Part shown: positions 7,212 to 17,090 of the stretch, piece by piece
Numbering within the stretch: the stretch's first letter is position 1
Layout: each line of letters opens with the position of its first letter
Source of the DNA: an uncultured Bacteroidaceae bacterium
Lineage (GTDB): Bacteria; Bacteroidota; Bacteroidia; Bacteroidales; Bacteroidaceae
Direction: 5' to 3'
Assembly (NCBI GenBank): GCA_944320965.1
Contig: CALUJO010000002.1
Span: 1 to 64,000 of the forward strand
Length of the DNA: 64,000 nucleotides
Made by a program: the position numbers and the translations under genes
Notes under the pieces: model-generated
What the model saw: the letters and a program-made list of their open reading frames with translations, nothing else
What the model was told of the DNA's origin: nothing
Databases searched by the model: none

Positions 7212-8720
7212 ATGAAAAAGAATTTTGTTAAGGTTTTTGGTTTTTTGGCAATCATTGCGGTTGCTGCCATAGCCGGAGGTGTGACAGCCTATAAAATTAC
7301 AAACAACAACACAAAAGTACAGGAAGAAAGAAGCCTGACCAGAGAATTCAACAATGAATTCCAGGTGGGAAACAATGCAACATTAGTAAGCAACAGCAGC
7401 CAGCAACAGGAACGTGTTGACTTGACATATGCCGCAGAAACAAGTGTACATGCAGTTGTACATATCAAATCTGTAGAACACTCCAAGACAAGATACGTAC
7501 AGCAGATGCCGGATATATTCGACTTCTTCTTCGGAGACGGAACAGGCAGACAAAGAAAAGTTGAAACAGAGCCAAGAGTCGGCATGGGTTCAGGAGTCAT
7601 TATTTCATCAGACGGATACATTGTTACCAACAATCACGTAATTGAAGGTGCGGACGAAATTGATGTAACCCTGAACGACAAGCGCGAATACACTGCCCGT
7701 CTTGTAGGAACTGACCCTACAACAGACATTGCATTGCTTAAAATTGAAGCAGAAGAATTGCCTTATCTTACTTTGAGCAACTCAGATGACATAAAAGTCG
7801 GAGAATGGGTTCTTGCAGTAGGTAACCCTTTCAACCTGTCTTCTACAGTAACAGCAGGTATCGTCAGTGCAAAAGCCAGAAATCTGAATATCTACGGTGG
7901 CACAAACGGAAGCATTGAATCATTCATACAGACTGATGCAGCCATTAACAGAGGAAACAGTGGTGGTGCACTTGTCAATACAAAAGGCGAGCTTGTAGGT
8001 ATCAATGCAGCAATATATTCACCAACAGGTGTTTATTCAGGATATGGCTTTGCAATCCCAACCAACCTTGTAAAGGCAGTGGTACTTGACCTTAAGAAAT
8101 TTGGTGCAGTACAGCGTGCACAGCTTGGTATCATGGGCGGTGACAACAATGCTGAACTTTCAAAGGAAAAGAATCTTGGAGTAAACTATGGTGTATTTGT
8201 ATCAAAAGTCATGGACGGCGGTTCTGCTAAAGATGCCGGCATTAAGGAAAACGATGTCATCATCGGAATCAACGACAAGAAAATCAATTCAATGGGCGAA
8301 CTTCAGGAAACAATTGCAATGAGCAAGCCGGGAAGCGTAATCAACGTAAAAGTTATACGTGACGGTAAGGAAAAGACAATTGAAGTAACCTTGAAGAAGA
8401 ACAAGGAAGTAAGCGGAGTTGGAGATACAAAGACCTCAAATCTGCTGGGAGCCAAGTTTGAAAAGATTGACAAGGATACAAAATCCAGACTGAAACTTGA
8501 AAACGGTCTTGAAGTTAAGGAACTTTCAAACGGCCGATTGAGAGATGCAGGTATCCAGGAAGGATTCATCATCCTAAAGGCAAACAACAAACTGATAAGC
8601 AGTGAAAAAGACCTTGAAGAAGTTGTAAAGGCTGCAAGCGCATCAGACGACAAGGTTGTATTCATAACAGGTGTTTACCCATCAGGAAGAAAAGTATATT
8701 TTGCAATTGACCTAAGATAA
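7212..8720 (+). CDS. periplasmic serine protease/chaperone of the HtrA (Do/DegQ) family
   Basis: The 502-residue protein has an uncleaved or cleavable N-terminal hydrophobic segment (about 8-27), a trypsin-like domain and two PDZ domains (about 300-385 and 410-500). The catalytic triad is complete: His142 (VTNNHVIEG), Asp172 (TDIALLKI) and Ser250 (NRGNSGGALV). The family degrades or refolds misfolded envelope proteins as trimers and larger cages. The long linker DGTGRQRKVETEPRVG around 109-124 corresponds to the LA loop. It is monocistronic with a terminator at 8741. Confidence 0.95.
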   Translation: MKKNFVKVFGFLAIIAVAAIAGGVTAYKITNNNTKVQEERSLTREFNNEFQVGNNATLVSNSSQQQERVDLTYAAETSVHAVVHIKSVEHSKTRYVQQMPDIFDFFFGDGTGRQRKVETEPRVGMGSGVIISSDGYIVTNNHVIEGADEIDVTLNDKREYTARLVGTDPTTDIALLKIEAEELPYLTLSNSDDIKVGEWVLAVGNPFNLSSTVTAGIVSAKARNLNIYGGTNGSIESFIQTDAAINRGNSGGALVNTKGELVGINAAIYSPTGVYSGYGFAIPTNLVKAVVLDLKKFGAVQRAQLGIMGGDNNAELSKEKNLGVNYGVFVSKVMDGGSAKDAGIKENDVIIGINDKKINSMGELQETIAMSKPGSVINVKVIRDGKEKTIEVTLKKNKEVSGVGDTKTSNLLGAKFEKIDKDTKSRLKLENGLEVKELSNGRLRDAGIQEGFIILKANNKLISSEKDLEEVVKAASASDDKVVFITGVYPSGRKVYFAIDLR

Positions 8721-8740
8721 ACAATAAATTCCCTCTTCGG

Positions 8741-8772
8741 ATAGGATGTCTGTGAAGGCATCCTATTCTTTT
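8741..8772 (+). terminator. Terminator after htrA
   Basis: ATAGGATG (8741-8748) pairs with CATCCTAT (8759-8766), followed by TCTTTTTT. Confidence 0.85.
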
Positions 8773-9206
8773 TTATATATGCTACGAAAACAAACACAAA
8801 ACAATCCACATAAAAGTACACGCAATTTAATTTGCAAAAACATTTAAAGATTCTACTTAAAACCCCAAACCTTTTTACCTAAAACATTAAATATTTTGGG
8901 TCAAAAGGCTCATGGTTTTTACCAGCACACTTTTATATCTGAAAATCAATAAATTAAGGCTTTATCAAGCACAATCTGCAATACTGAAATAACAACAGCC
9001 GGAAATACCTAGGCTGACGTACAACAAACAAAAACACAATAACAACATTCATCGCCCAAATTATTTATTCCAAATAGGGATTACATCAATATTTATAACT
9101 AATTTTGCAGACAGGTTTAAAATCCAGTAATAGCAAACAAATTAACGAATAGTACTAACAACCGTCCCTAAAAAACACGGGACATAAAGACAAGATTGAT
9201 TAGGAA
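8773..9206 (+). promoter_or_regulatory. intergenic/leader region upstream of speA
   Basis: These 434 bases hold no supported ORF. TAATTTTG at 9100-9107 is a full -7 match, though no clear -33 box stands 19 bases before it. In the predicted leader a small hairpin GTCCC (9164-9168) with GGGAC (9179-9183) lies 23 bases before the ATG. It could affect speA translation; that is inference. Confidence 0.4.
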
Positions 9207-11099
9207 ATGAGAAAATGGAAAATTGAAGATTCTGCCGAACTGTATAACATAAACGGTTGGGGCTTGAGTTACTTTTCTATTAATGAAAAAGGTCATGTGG
9301 TTGTACGCCCAAAAGCAAACGGACCATCTATAGACCTTAAAGAAGTTATGGATGAATTGCAGGTAAGGGACATAACGGCCCCAGTACTGCTGCGTTTTCC
9401 GGACATTCTGGACAACAGAATTGAAAAAATTTCAAACTGCTTTGAAATTGCCGCAAACGAATACGGCTACAAGGCAAAGAACTATATCATCTACCCTATC
9501 AAGGTAAACCAGATGCGTCCTGTGGTTGAAGAAATCGTAAGCCACGGAACAAAATACAATATCGGACTTGAAGCCGGCTCAAAACCAGAGCTGCACGCCG
9601 TTCTTTCAATCACAAACAACGACGATTCAATGATTATATGCAACGGCTACAAGGACGAAAATTACATTGAGCTTGCCCTTCTTGCACAGAAGATGGGAAG
9701 ACACATATACATTGTAGTTGAAAAGCTGCTTGAGCTTAGAACCATCGCAACAATTGCCAAACGACTTAACGTAAAGCCAAACATAGGTATCCGTATCAAA
9801 CTGGCAAGTTCCGGTAGCGGAAAATGGGAAGAGTCAGGAGGTGATGTCAGCAAATTCGGTCTTAACTCAACCGAACTTCTTGAAGCACTTTCAATACTTC
9901 AGGATAACAATCTTGAAGACTGCCTGAAACTTATCCACTTCCACATAGGAAGCCAGGTGACAAACATACGTCGCATAAAGACTGCGCTGAAAGAAGCATC
10001 ACAGTTCTACGTACAGCTCCGCAAGATGGGCTACTCCATCAACTTTGTTGACATAGGCGGAGGTCTTGGTGTTGACTATGACGGTACACGTTCTTCGCTT
10101 TCAGGTAACAGCATGAACTATTCAATCCAGGAATATGTTAACGATGCCGTTTCACTGATTACAGATGCTTCCGACAAGAACGGACTGCCTCATCCAAACA
10201 TCATAACAGAATCAGGCCGCTCACTTGCAGCACACCACTCTGTTCTTGTATTCGAAGCGCTTGCAAGCACAAGCCTTCCGGAGTGCAAGGATGACGAAGA
10301 GATTGACGAGAACGCTCATGAACTAGTAAAGGAACTGTATGACCTGTGGAGAAACATCAACCAGCCTCGCCTTATCGAAACATGGCACGATGCTGTTCAG
10401 TGCCGTGAAGACGCATTGGGACTGTTCAACCTTGGTCTGATTGACCTGAAGACAAGAGCACAGGTTGAAAAATTCTTCTGGTCAATTGCACGCGAAGTCT
10501 ATAAAATGGCAGAAAACATTAAGCATGCTCCTGACGAGCTGAAGAAGATTTCAAAAATACTTCCGGACAAGTATTTCTGCAACTTCTCACTGTTCCAGTC
10601 ATTACCGGATGCATGGGCTATAGACCAGATATTCCCTATCATGCCGCTTAGCCGACTTAACGAACAGCCGACCAAGTCTGCTACCATACAGGATATAACA
10701 TGCGACTCGGACGGTAAAATTGACAACTTCATATCTACAAGAAACTTCTCATACAACCTTCCAGTTCACGAACTGAAGGAAAACGAACCTTATTATTTCG
10801 GAGTATTCCTTGTAGGTGCATATCAGGAAATCCTGGGCGACCTTCACAATCTGTTCGGTGACACAAATGCTGTACATATCAAAATCAGCAATGACAAATA
10901 CTTTGTTGACAAAATCATCGAAGGCGAATCTGTTGCAGACGTTCTTGAATATGTACAGTTTAACCCGAAACGTATGGCAAGAAGCGTAGAAGTATGGGTT
11001 ATGACATCCGTTAAACAGGGTATCATATCTCCTGAAGAAGGACGCGAATTCCTTTCAAACTACCGTTCAGGTCTTTACGGATATACCTATCTTGAATAA
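9207..11099 (+). CDS. speA: biosynthetic arginine decarboxylase (SpeA)
   Basis: This 630-residue PLP enzyme of the alanine-racemase-like fold converts arginine to agmatine, the first step to putrescine and spermidine by the agmatine route. Motifs visible are NYIIYPIKVNQMRPVVEEI (PLP lysine, YPIKVNQ), LIHFHIGSQVTNIRRIK, FVDIGGGLGVDYDGT and PNIITESGRSLAAHHSVLV. Length and motifs fit the Bacteroidetes/gamma-proteobacterial SpeA type. No agmatine deiminase or carbamoylase gene is nearby, so the next steps are encoded elsewhere. Confidence 0.96.
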   Translation: MRKWKIEDSAELYNINGWGLSYFSINEKGHVVVRPKANGPSIDLKEVMDELQVRDITAPVLLRFPDILDNRIEKISNCFEIAANEYGYKAKNYIIYPIKVNQMRPVVEEIVSHGTKYNIGLEAGSKPELHAVLSITNNDDSMIICNGYKDENYIELALLAQKMGRHIYIVVEKLLELRTIATIAKRLNVKPNIGIRIKLASSGSGKWEESGGDVSKFGLNSTELLEALSILQDNNLEDCLKLIHFHIGSQVTNIRRIKTALKEASQFYVQLRKMGYSINFVDIGGGLGVDYDGTRSSLSGNSMNYSIQEYVNDAVSLITDASDKNGLPHPNIITESGRSLAAHHSVLVFEALASTSLPECKDDEEIDENAHELVKELYDLWRNINQPRLIETWHDAVQCREDALGLFNLGLIDLKTRAQVEKFFWSIAREVYKMAENIKHAPDELKKISKILPDKYFCNFSLFQSLPDAWAIDQIFPIMPLSRLNEQPTKSATIQDITCDSDGKIDNFISTRNFSYNLPVHELKENEPYYFGVFLVGAYQEILGDLHNLFGDTNAVHIKISNDKYFVDKIIEGESVADVLEYVQFNPKRMARSVEVWVMTSVKQGIISPEEGREFLSNYRSGLYGYTYLE

Positions 11100-11124
11100 T
11101 AAAATCATTTCTGTATTACAATAT

Positions 11125-11155
11125 AAAAGCCCGTCATTCCGGCGGGCTTTTGTTT
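11125..11155. terminator. Terminator after speA
   Basis: AAAAGCCCG (11125-11133) pairs with CGGGCTTTT (11143-11151), followed by GTTTT. It stands between speA and the sulfatase gene, which therefore needs its own start signal or read-through. Confidence 0.85.
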
Positions 11156-11171
11156 TAAACCTACTGATATC

Positions 11172-12674
11172 ATGGAAAAAAGCTGTCTTGCTTCATTTAT
11201 TCTATTATCGGCAAGCGGAATTGCTTTTGCGCAAAAGCCTAATCTTCCGAACATTATACTTATAGTAACCGACCAGCACAGAGGAGACGCACTGGGATGT
11301 ATGGGAAATACCGAAGTAATAACCCCCAACATTGACAGACTGGCAGAAGACGGCAGCATATTCATGAATGCCTACTCTTCCTGTCCAAGCAGTACACCGG
11401 CAAGAGCAGGACTGCTTACAGGCTTGTCACCATGGCATCACGGAATGCTGGGATATGGAGTCGTTGCCGAAAAATACAAATATGAAATGCCGCAAATGCT
11501 CAATGACGCAGGATATTATACATTCGGTATAGGAAAAATGCACTGGTTTCCACAACGCTCTAAACACGGATTCCACGGGACACTGCTTGACGAAAGCGGA
11601 AGAATTGAAGACCCTAACTTCACAAGCGACTACAGACAATGGCTGAACATAAAAGCGCCCGGAATAAATCCTGACCTGACAGGAATAGGATGGAACGACA
11701 ACAGTGCAGCAGAATACAAACTGCCTGAGGAACTGCATCCGACACACTGGACAGGAGAAGTGGCTTGCCAGCTTATAGAGAACTACTCTATCGACAAACC
11801 ACTATTCCTTAAAGTATCGTTTGCTAGACCGCACAGTCCTTATGACCCGCCAAAGAGATTCTATGACATGTACAAGGATATTGAAATTGAAGCTCCTGCA
11901 ACAGGTGAATGGTGCGAAAGATTTGCCAAGCAGCTTGACCCCGAAAAGACAAGCAAGGAAATTGCTTTCGGCAACATGGGAGAAGATTATGCCAAAAATT
12001 CAAAGAAGCATTACTATGCCAATATTACATTTATTGACGAGGAAATAGGCAAAATAATAAAAGCACTTAAAGACAAAGGAATTTATGAAAACTCAATTAT
12101 TGTTTTCACATCCGACCACGGCGATATGATGGGCGACCACTACCACTGGCGCAAAACATATCCGTATGAAGGCTCGGCACATATACCATTCCTTGTCAAA
12201 TGGCCTGAATCATATAAGGAAGCCGAAAAGAAAAACATAGAGCAGCCTGTTGAACTGAGAGACATACTGCCAACATTCCTTGACGCTGCCAATGTTGAAA
12301 TTCTGGAAGACATGGACGGAAAATCAGTAAGACAACTTGCAGAAGGAAACAGTGAAGGATGGCGCAAATATATTGACCTTGAACATGCAACATGCTATGA
12401 TAATAACAATTACTGGTGCGCACTTACCGACGGAAAAATAAAATACGTATGGAATCTTTACAACGGAAGCGAACAGCTGTTTGACCTCGTGAAAGATCCT
12501 CACGAACTTCACAACTGTATCAACGACAGAAAATACAGAAAACAGGCAGAAGAAATGCGCAATGCCATGATTGAGCACCTGAGCGAAAGAGGCGAAGATT
12601 TCGTTAAAGACGGCAAACTTGTGACAAGAGAAAAGACAATGCTCTATAGTCCGAACTATCCTAAAAAATTATAG
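11172..12674 (+). CDS. secreted Ser-type sulfatase
   Basis: The 500-residue protein has a signal peptide ending near AFAQ (residues 18-21) and the alkaline-phosphatase-like sulfatase fold. NIILIVTDQHRGDALGC supplies the metal-binding Asp. The modification motif is S-T-P-A-R (Ser74-Arg78), so the catalytic formylglycine would come from Ser through an anaerobic radical-SAM maturase; no maturase gene is in the window. FTSDHGDMMGDHYHWRKTYP is the second metal site. The substrate is not predictable; family members act on sulfated glycans such as host mucins or algal polymers. No susCD or glycosidase genes lie beside it. Confidence 0.9.
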   Translation: MEKSCLASFILLSASGIAFAQKPNLPNIILIVTDQHRGDALGCMGNTEVITPNIDRLAEDGSIFMNAYSSCPSSTPARAGLLTGLSPWHHGMLGYGVVAEKYKYEMPQMLNDAGYYTFGIGKMHWFPQRSKHGFHGTLLDESGRIEDPNFTSDYRQWLNIKAPGINPDLTGIGWNDNSAAEYKLPEELHPTHWTGEVACQLIENYSIDKPLFLKVSFARPHSPYDPPKRFYDMYKDIEIEAPATGEWCERFAKQLDPEKTSKEIAFGNMGEDYAKNSKKHYYANITFIDEEIGKIIKALKDKGIYENSIIVFTSDHGDMMGDHYHWRKTYPYEGSAHIPFLVKWPESYKEAEKKNIEQPVELRDILPTFLDAANVEILEDMDGKSVRQLAEGNSEGWRKYIDLEHATCYDNNNYWCALTDGKIKYVWNLYNGSEQLFDLVKDPHELHNCINDRKYRKQAEEMRNAMIEHLSERGEDFVKDGKLVTREKTMLYSPNYPKKL

Positions 12675-12897
12675 AATATATTATTCAGAACTTTCATCAC
12701 ACATAAAGATAGCATAAATAGTCTCCTGTTGAAATAAAAGCTAGAGAACATTTAATTTTCACTCATTGCGTAAAGATTAACAAAAAGTAAAAAAGCGGGG
12801 GCATTAAACCAACATGGTGAATTACATTCCAATGTCGCTCACAATCATTGCTGAATAGATTATAAACACCTTTTCTATAATAATATCATCAACAAGA

Positions 12898-12935
12898 AGC
12901 AGAATAGAGTTTTGACTCCATCCTGCTTTATTATT
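12898..12935. terminator. weak hairpin, possible terminator
   Basis: AGCAG-AAT-AGAG (12898-12909) pairs imperfectly with CTCC-ATC-CTGCT (12916-12927), followed by TTATTATT. It lies between the convergent sulfatase and lipoprotein genes. The 271-base gap around it contains nothing else that I could recognise. Confidence 0.35.
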
Positions 12936-12945
12936 ATAAACAAAA

Positions 12946-13899
12946 TTATTCTTCAACCAAATTAAATTTAGAAGATATTTCCTTTTGTTCAATTGCCTGC
13001 CTTAAATTAAAACGTTTCTTCTGAGTTATGTAACCAATTTTCTCACATGAAATTTCTATTTGTACATCCCCTGAATTATTAAAAGTCAATCCTTTTATAT
13101 CAAAAGCTTCAGTACTCTCATAAGGGGTCGAACCTAAATAAAGTTGATTGGTATTCTTAACGTCTGGTGTTGATGATATAACCCTCCAATAAACATCAGC
13201 TCCTTTTGGGGTAGAATCAAAAAACCATCTTATAATAGTATGTTCTAAAGCTGTATTTCCTTCTCCTGTAACCTGTTTGTTCTTTTCATTAGATGCCAAG
13301 TCTGATCTTTTCAGAAAATACGCAATTCTATTCCAATCAATATTCTCTAAAGCATTAGAAAATGCGGTATTCATAGTTTTTGCAGCAGCTGTGTAATCAT
13401 CACAATTTGACATAACCGAATGTCTGCCAGTTATATTCGTCCTCGGATAAACTTGATTTCTATTTTCATCAAAAATCTGAATATCAAAACAAACAGTCCC
13501 CATCCAGCCCATTCCAGACAAATAGCTCAACTGAAATTGGGTAATCTCAACCTGTAACATATAATCAGTATTAATATCATAATCCAAAGCAAATCCCATA
13601 GTTTTCATATAGTCCTTAATACTTTCAGAAACAAATGATTTAACCTCAGGATAAGAGCTTGTATTGGGCTTTGGTATTTCTAAATTTACTTCATACTTAT
13701 TAAGTATGTTGTTGTCAACTCTTTTATCTAAAACATTTAATCTAATTCCATAATCTAAATTTATATAAATATTTGATTGTGGGAGTTTAGACAAGGACAA
13801 TGGTATAGTAAACGAATGTATTTGAGGTCTTTGTACTTTTGTTGTTCCACATGATATAAATAACAACAAGGGAATTAATAATATTATAATCTTTTTCAT
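12946..13899 (-). CDS. lipoprotein of unknown function with PEGA-like C-terminus
   Basis: The 317-residue protein starts with a lipoprotein signal (LIPLLLFISCG, Cys17). Residues about 40-200 are a soluble domain that recalls outer-membrane lipoproteins of the YajG type (alternating strands, EVKSFVSESIKDYMKTMGF helix); this is a weak resemblance. The C-terminal part has STPKGADVYWRV and LYLGSTPYES, the usual pattern of a PEGA beta-sandwich repeat. It follows the 181-residue secreted protein by 4 bases, so the two form an operon. Codon use is more AT-rich than the housekeeping neighbours. Confidence 0.6.
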   Translation of the reverse strand: MKKIIILLIPLLLFISCGTTKVQRPQIHSFTIPLSLSKLPQSNIYINLDYGIRLNVLDKRVDNNILNKYEVNLEIPKPNTSSYPEVKSFVSESIKDYMKTMGFALDYDINTDYMLQVEITQFQLSYLSGMGWMGTVCFDIQIFDENRNQVYPRTNITGRHSVMSNCDDYTAAAKTMNTAFSNALENIDWNRIAYFLKRSDLASNEKNKQVTGEGNTALEHTIIRWFFDSTPKGADVYWRVISSTPDVKNTNQLYLGSTPYESTEAFDIKGLTFNNSGDVQIEISCEKIGYITQKKRFNLRQAIEQKEISSKFNLVEE

Positions 13900-13903
13900 A
13901 ATC

Positions 13904-14449
13904 TTAGTTATTTATTATTTTTATAAGTTTCGCAGTAGCTTCTGTTTTATAAATTAATGTCTTATTTTCAGAAGTAGCAACTGTAATTATAGTAGGTTCA
14001 AACAAAGCATCAGCTCCATATTCTTTAGCCAAAGAAATCAGTCTATATAAAGCTAAGCGTCTGACTATTTCTTCTGCAGGAATGTAATTTGATTCTGAAT
14101 TATAAATATCTGTTCCTCCAATATATCCAAGCCGTATAATGCCTTCACAACTTTCATATTCCAAAAACCTTTTACCATTTTCTTTTACAATATCATAAAC
14201 AAGCTTGAATTCATTATTCTCTTCATAAATTGTCCTTTTATTCCGTTTATTATCGGAGCGGACAGAAGCTGATACAGATATAGATTTTATTATTGTATAA
14301 TCATTTCTACTGAGATTCATATCTTGTATCGTTACTTTAGGCATATTGCTTATTGCTGTAGTAGGTATTATACTACTTTGAGCTTTTACCTGTGAAAAAT
14401 AAGACACAAAACAATAGATTAATAAAAATAATATTACTTTTTTCTTCAT
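13904..14449 (-). CDS. secreted protein of unknown function
   Basis: A 181-residue protein with a clear signal peptide (KKVILFLLIYCFVSYFSQVKAQS, cleavage after residue 24 or so; that stretch is residues 3-25). A beta-strand-rich domain follows with the segments TIIKSISVSASVRS, RRLALYRLISLAKEYGADALF and TEATAKLIKI. The YRLISLAKEYGADALFEP stretch resembles lipoproteins in which an alpha-helix carries AxxxGAD before a beta strand. No family is claimed. It is the first gene of a two-gene unit. Confidence 0.6.
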   Translation of the reverse strand: MKKKVILFLLIYCFVSYFSQVKAQSSIIPTTAISNMPKVTIQDMNLSRNDYTIIKSISVSASVRSDNKRNKRTIYEENNEFKLVYDIVKENGKRFLEYESCEGIIRLGYIGGTDIYNSESNYIPAEEIVRRLALYRLISLAKEYGADALFEPTIITVATSENKTLIYKTEATAKLIKIINN

Positions 14450-14543
14450 ACTCTTAAATTCTAATTAAAGATTAATAAAGATTTATAGTACCTTTATTAT
14501 ATAAACATACACAAAAAAAGCACGGTACTTTTGAATATTCTTC

Positions 14544-14656
14544 ACCTAAGGTGTTTGGCGTAACCTGTTCCGATAGAATAACAAAAGCCCGCGCTATAAA
14601 CGCGAGCATTTCAACATATATTCATATCGGAACTATTAGTCGCCAAACTTTTAGGT
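14544..14656. repeat. nested three-tier inverted-repeat element
   Basis: Three concentric stems occupy 113 bases. The outer stem is ACCTAA plus GTTTGGCG (14544-14549, 14553-14560) with CGCCAAAC plus TTAGGT (14641-14648, 14651-14656). The middle stem is the 9-bp perfect GTTCCGATA (14567-14575) with TATCGGAAC (14625-14633). The inner stem is GCCCGCG (14587-14593) with CGCGAGC (14601-14607), one mismatch. Read on minus, the inner hairpin is followed by TTTTGTTATT, so it could terminate the S46 peptidase transcript. The element may be a structured RNA or a small palindromic mobile element. The remaining sequence of 14450-14800 holds no ORF. Confidence 0.6.
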
Positions 14657-14800
14657 AGAAAGAATAATGCTAAATGCTTTTCCCAATTATAGTATATGTA
14701 TTAAATAAAATATATTACATAGGCAAATCTCTTTAATTTATGCAAATATACAAAAAAGATTATCAAAAGACACTTCTTGTCAGTTTTTTATATCTAAATA

Positions 14801-16972
14801 TCATTTACTCACAATAGTCATTTCATCAATCAAATGCTTTGCTCCAGCAAACTTGTCAATAACAAACAATACGTAACGTATATCAACAACAGCTGCTCGC
14901 TGCAAAGAAGGATTGTAGGCAATATCGCCTGTCAGTCCTTCAAGATTACGATCAAAGCCGCAACCTACAAGCTCACCTTTTGAATTGAATACCGGAGAAC
15001 CTGAGTTACCGCCGGTAGTGTCTACTCCTGTAGCAAAGCAAACCGGCATACGGCCGTCCTTCATTGCGTAAGGTCCAAAGTCCTTGTTCTCATAAAGCTC
15101 TTTGAGTTTTGCAGGAACAACAAATTCTGGGTTTTCAGGATCTTCTTTCTCCATCACTCCGTCAAGGGTTGTGTAATACAGATATTTTGCACCGTCGCGA
15201 GGAATGTATGACGAAACTTTTCCGTAAGTAAGGCGCAATGTCAGATTTGCATCAGGATATACTGCCTGACCGTTCTTCTTTTTCAGTTCAAGCATACCGG
15301 CAACCCATGTCTTATGAGCCTTTGCATATTCGGTATCATCCGCTTTCAGGTCTTTTGCGGCCTTGACATATGCCTCCCTTACCGACTGGGAATACTGGAC
15401 CATCAAGTCTTTCTTCAGGACAGAAGCCCTTGGCTTGTCAAGGAATTCATTGAAAGCCTCAGCAGAACGGAAGATTGATTTTTCAAAACAGTCATCAACA
15501 AAAGCTGCGACATCGCCTTTGTATTTCTTGTCAATCAGGCTGAAAATAGAAATACGCTGCTCGGCTGGAATAAGATTTGCATAAACGGCAAGCATCAGTT
15601 TTGAAACCTTTCGGTCAATGCGTGCGTCATAATCCTTATTGAAATGCTTGGCAGCCTTGTCGCGAAGCAATGAAACTTCTTTTTCAACAACAGCCTTGTC
15701 TTTTTCCTCAAGCGCCTTTAGAAGATTTCCGGTATTTGGTACGTTACAGAACTCAGTACCCATAATCAAAGCCTCAAGAATTGTTTCCTGATTGAACTTT
15801 GCATCATGACGGCGTGCAACAATCTCCTTTATGGTTTCATAAGCCTGTCGGTAAGCATCATTACCTGTTTCTTCACCGTAGGCAAGAAGCTGCTTCTGCT
15901 GTTCTTCCTTGGCAGAAATGACATCAAGACGCTTCAGCCATTCGTTCATACCAATTGCATTCTTCCAGTAGTTTGCAGTAGACGCGTATTTGCTTGCATA
16001 CTGGATCTTGACTTTCTTATCCTTCAGCATTTCTTCGTTCCATGCTTCAAGACGTACGCCGCGTACTGTATCACGAAGGAAGTTTGTGATTTTCATACGT
16101 TCTTCAACCTCATCGCTAATCATATAGCGCCAGTTACGGCCAGGGAATCCCATTACAAAAGTAAAGTCACCCTCCTCTATTCCGCCTATATTTATTGGAA
16201 TATGCTTTTTAACCTTCAAAGGAACATTATTCTCGCTATATTCTGCCGGTTTTCCGTCTGGCGCAGCATAAATACGGAAGATGGAGAAGTCACCGCAATG
16301 CCTTGGCCATTCCCAGTTGTCGGTATCCGCACCAAATTTTCCTATTGATGAAGGAGGTGCACCTACCATACGTATATCCTTATAAACGGTCTTTACAAAC
16401 AGATAATACTTGTTTGCACCGTAAAATGCCTTAAGTTCAAGTTTTGTAAATGGAGTCATTTCAATATTTTCATCCTTTGCAAAACGTTCGGCAACCATCT
16501 CAAGATATTTTGGAGATATATAGTTCAGTCCGTCAGGGTCATCATCTTTCTTCAACTGTTCCTGGACATATGAAGTTACATCAAGAATTCTGTCAATATA
16601 GGTTACTGACAATCCTTCGCAAGGAAGCTCTTCGCTGCGGTTCATTGCCCAGAATCCGTCAGTCAGATAGTCATGTTCAACAGAACTGTGCTGTTGTATG
16701 GCACCATAACCGCAATGGTGGTTTGTAAGTACGAGCCCTTCTGATGAAATAACCTCACCGGTACATCCACCGCCAAACTGCACAACCGCATCTTTCAGAC
16801 TGATATTGTCGGGGCAATAAACCTCGTCAATGCCTATATCAAGTCCTAGTTCGTACATTGCAGCAGCATTCTGCTCCTTAACGTCTGTCAGCATCCACAT
16901 TCCCTCATCGGCAAAAGCCTGGGAAAACGAGGCTGCAAACAAAATTGAAAACAATAATGTATTCTTTCGCAT
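14801..16972 (-). CDS. S46 dipeptidyl-peptidase, DPP11-like specificity
   Basis: The 723-residue serine exopeptidase has a signal peptide (LLFSILFAASFSQAFA) and begins its mature part DEGMWM, as in P. gingivalis DPP7/DPP11. Catalytic elements are TNHHCGYGAI (His85/86), DTDNWEWPRH (Asp near 225) and GGNSGSPVFN (Ser657). Eighteen residues after the Ser is Arg675 in GFDRNLEG. In characterised enzymes the residue at this spacing is Arg in DPP11 (prefers Asp/Glu at P1) and Gly in DPP7 (hydrophobic P1). An acidic-P1 specificity is therefore predicted. It acts in the periplasm on oligopeptides, supplying dipeptides as nutrients. It appears to be monocistronic. Confidence 0.93.
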   Translation of the reverse strand: MRKNTLLFSILFAASFSQAFADEGMWMLTDVKEQNAAAMYELGLDIGIDEVYCPDNISLKDAVVQFGGGCTGEVISSEGLVLTNHHCGYGAIQQHSSVEHDYLTDGFWAMNRSEELPCEGLSVTYIDRILDVTSYVQEQLKKDDDPDGLNYISPKYLEMVAERFAKDENIEMTPFTKLELKAFYGANKYYLFVKTVYKDIRMVGAPPSSIGKFGADTDNWEWPRHCGDFSIFRIYAAPDGKPAEYSENNVPLKVKKHIPINIGGIEEGDFTFVMGFPGRNWRYMISDEVEERMKITNFLRDTVRGVRLEAWNEEMLKDKKVKIQYASKYASTANYWKNAIGMNEWLKRLDVISAKEEQQKQLLAYGEETGNDAYRQAYETIKEIVARRHDAKFNQETILEALIMGTEFCNVPNTGNLLKALEEKDKAVVEKEVSLLRDKAAKHFNKDYDARIDRKVSKLMLAVYANLIPAEQRISIFSLIDKKYKGDVAAFVDDCFEKSIFRSAEAFNEFLDKPRASVLKKDLMVQYSQSVREAYVKAAKDLKADDTEYAKAHKTWVAGMLELKKKNGQAVYPDANLTLRLTYGKVSSYIPRDGAKYLYYTTLDGVMEKEDPENPEFVVPAKLKELYENKDFGPYAMKDGRMPVCFATGVDTTGGNSGSPVFNSKGELVGCGFDRNLEGLTGDIAYNPSLQRAAVVDIRYVLFVIDKFAGAKHLIDEMTIVSK

Positions 16973-17090
16973 ATTCTATGTATTAATTAAATTAAGTTTC
17001 TATAATCCGTATTTTATGCATTAAAAACACTAATTTCCTATAAATATACAATATTCGCTAAAATCGGTGATATATACAAATATGAGGCAT

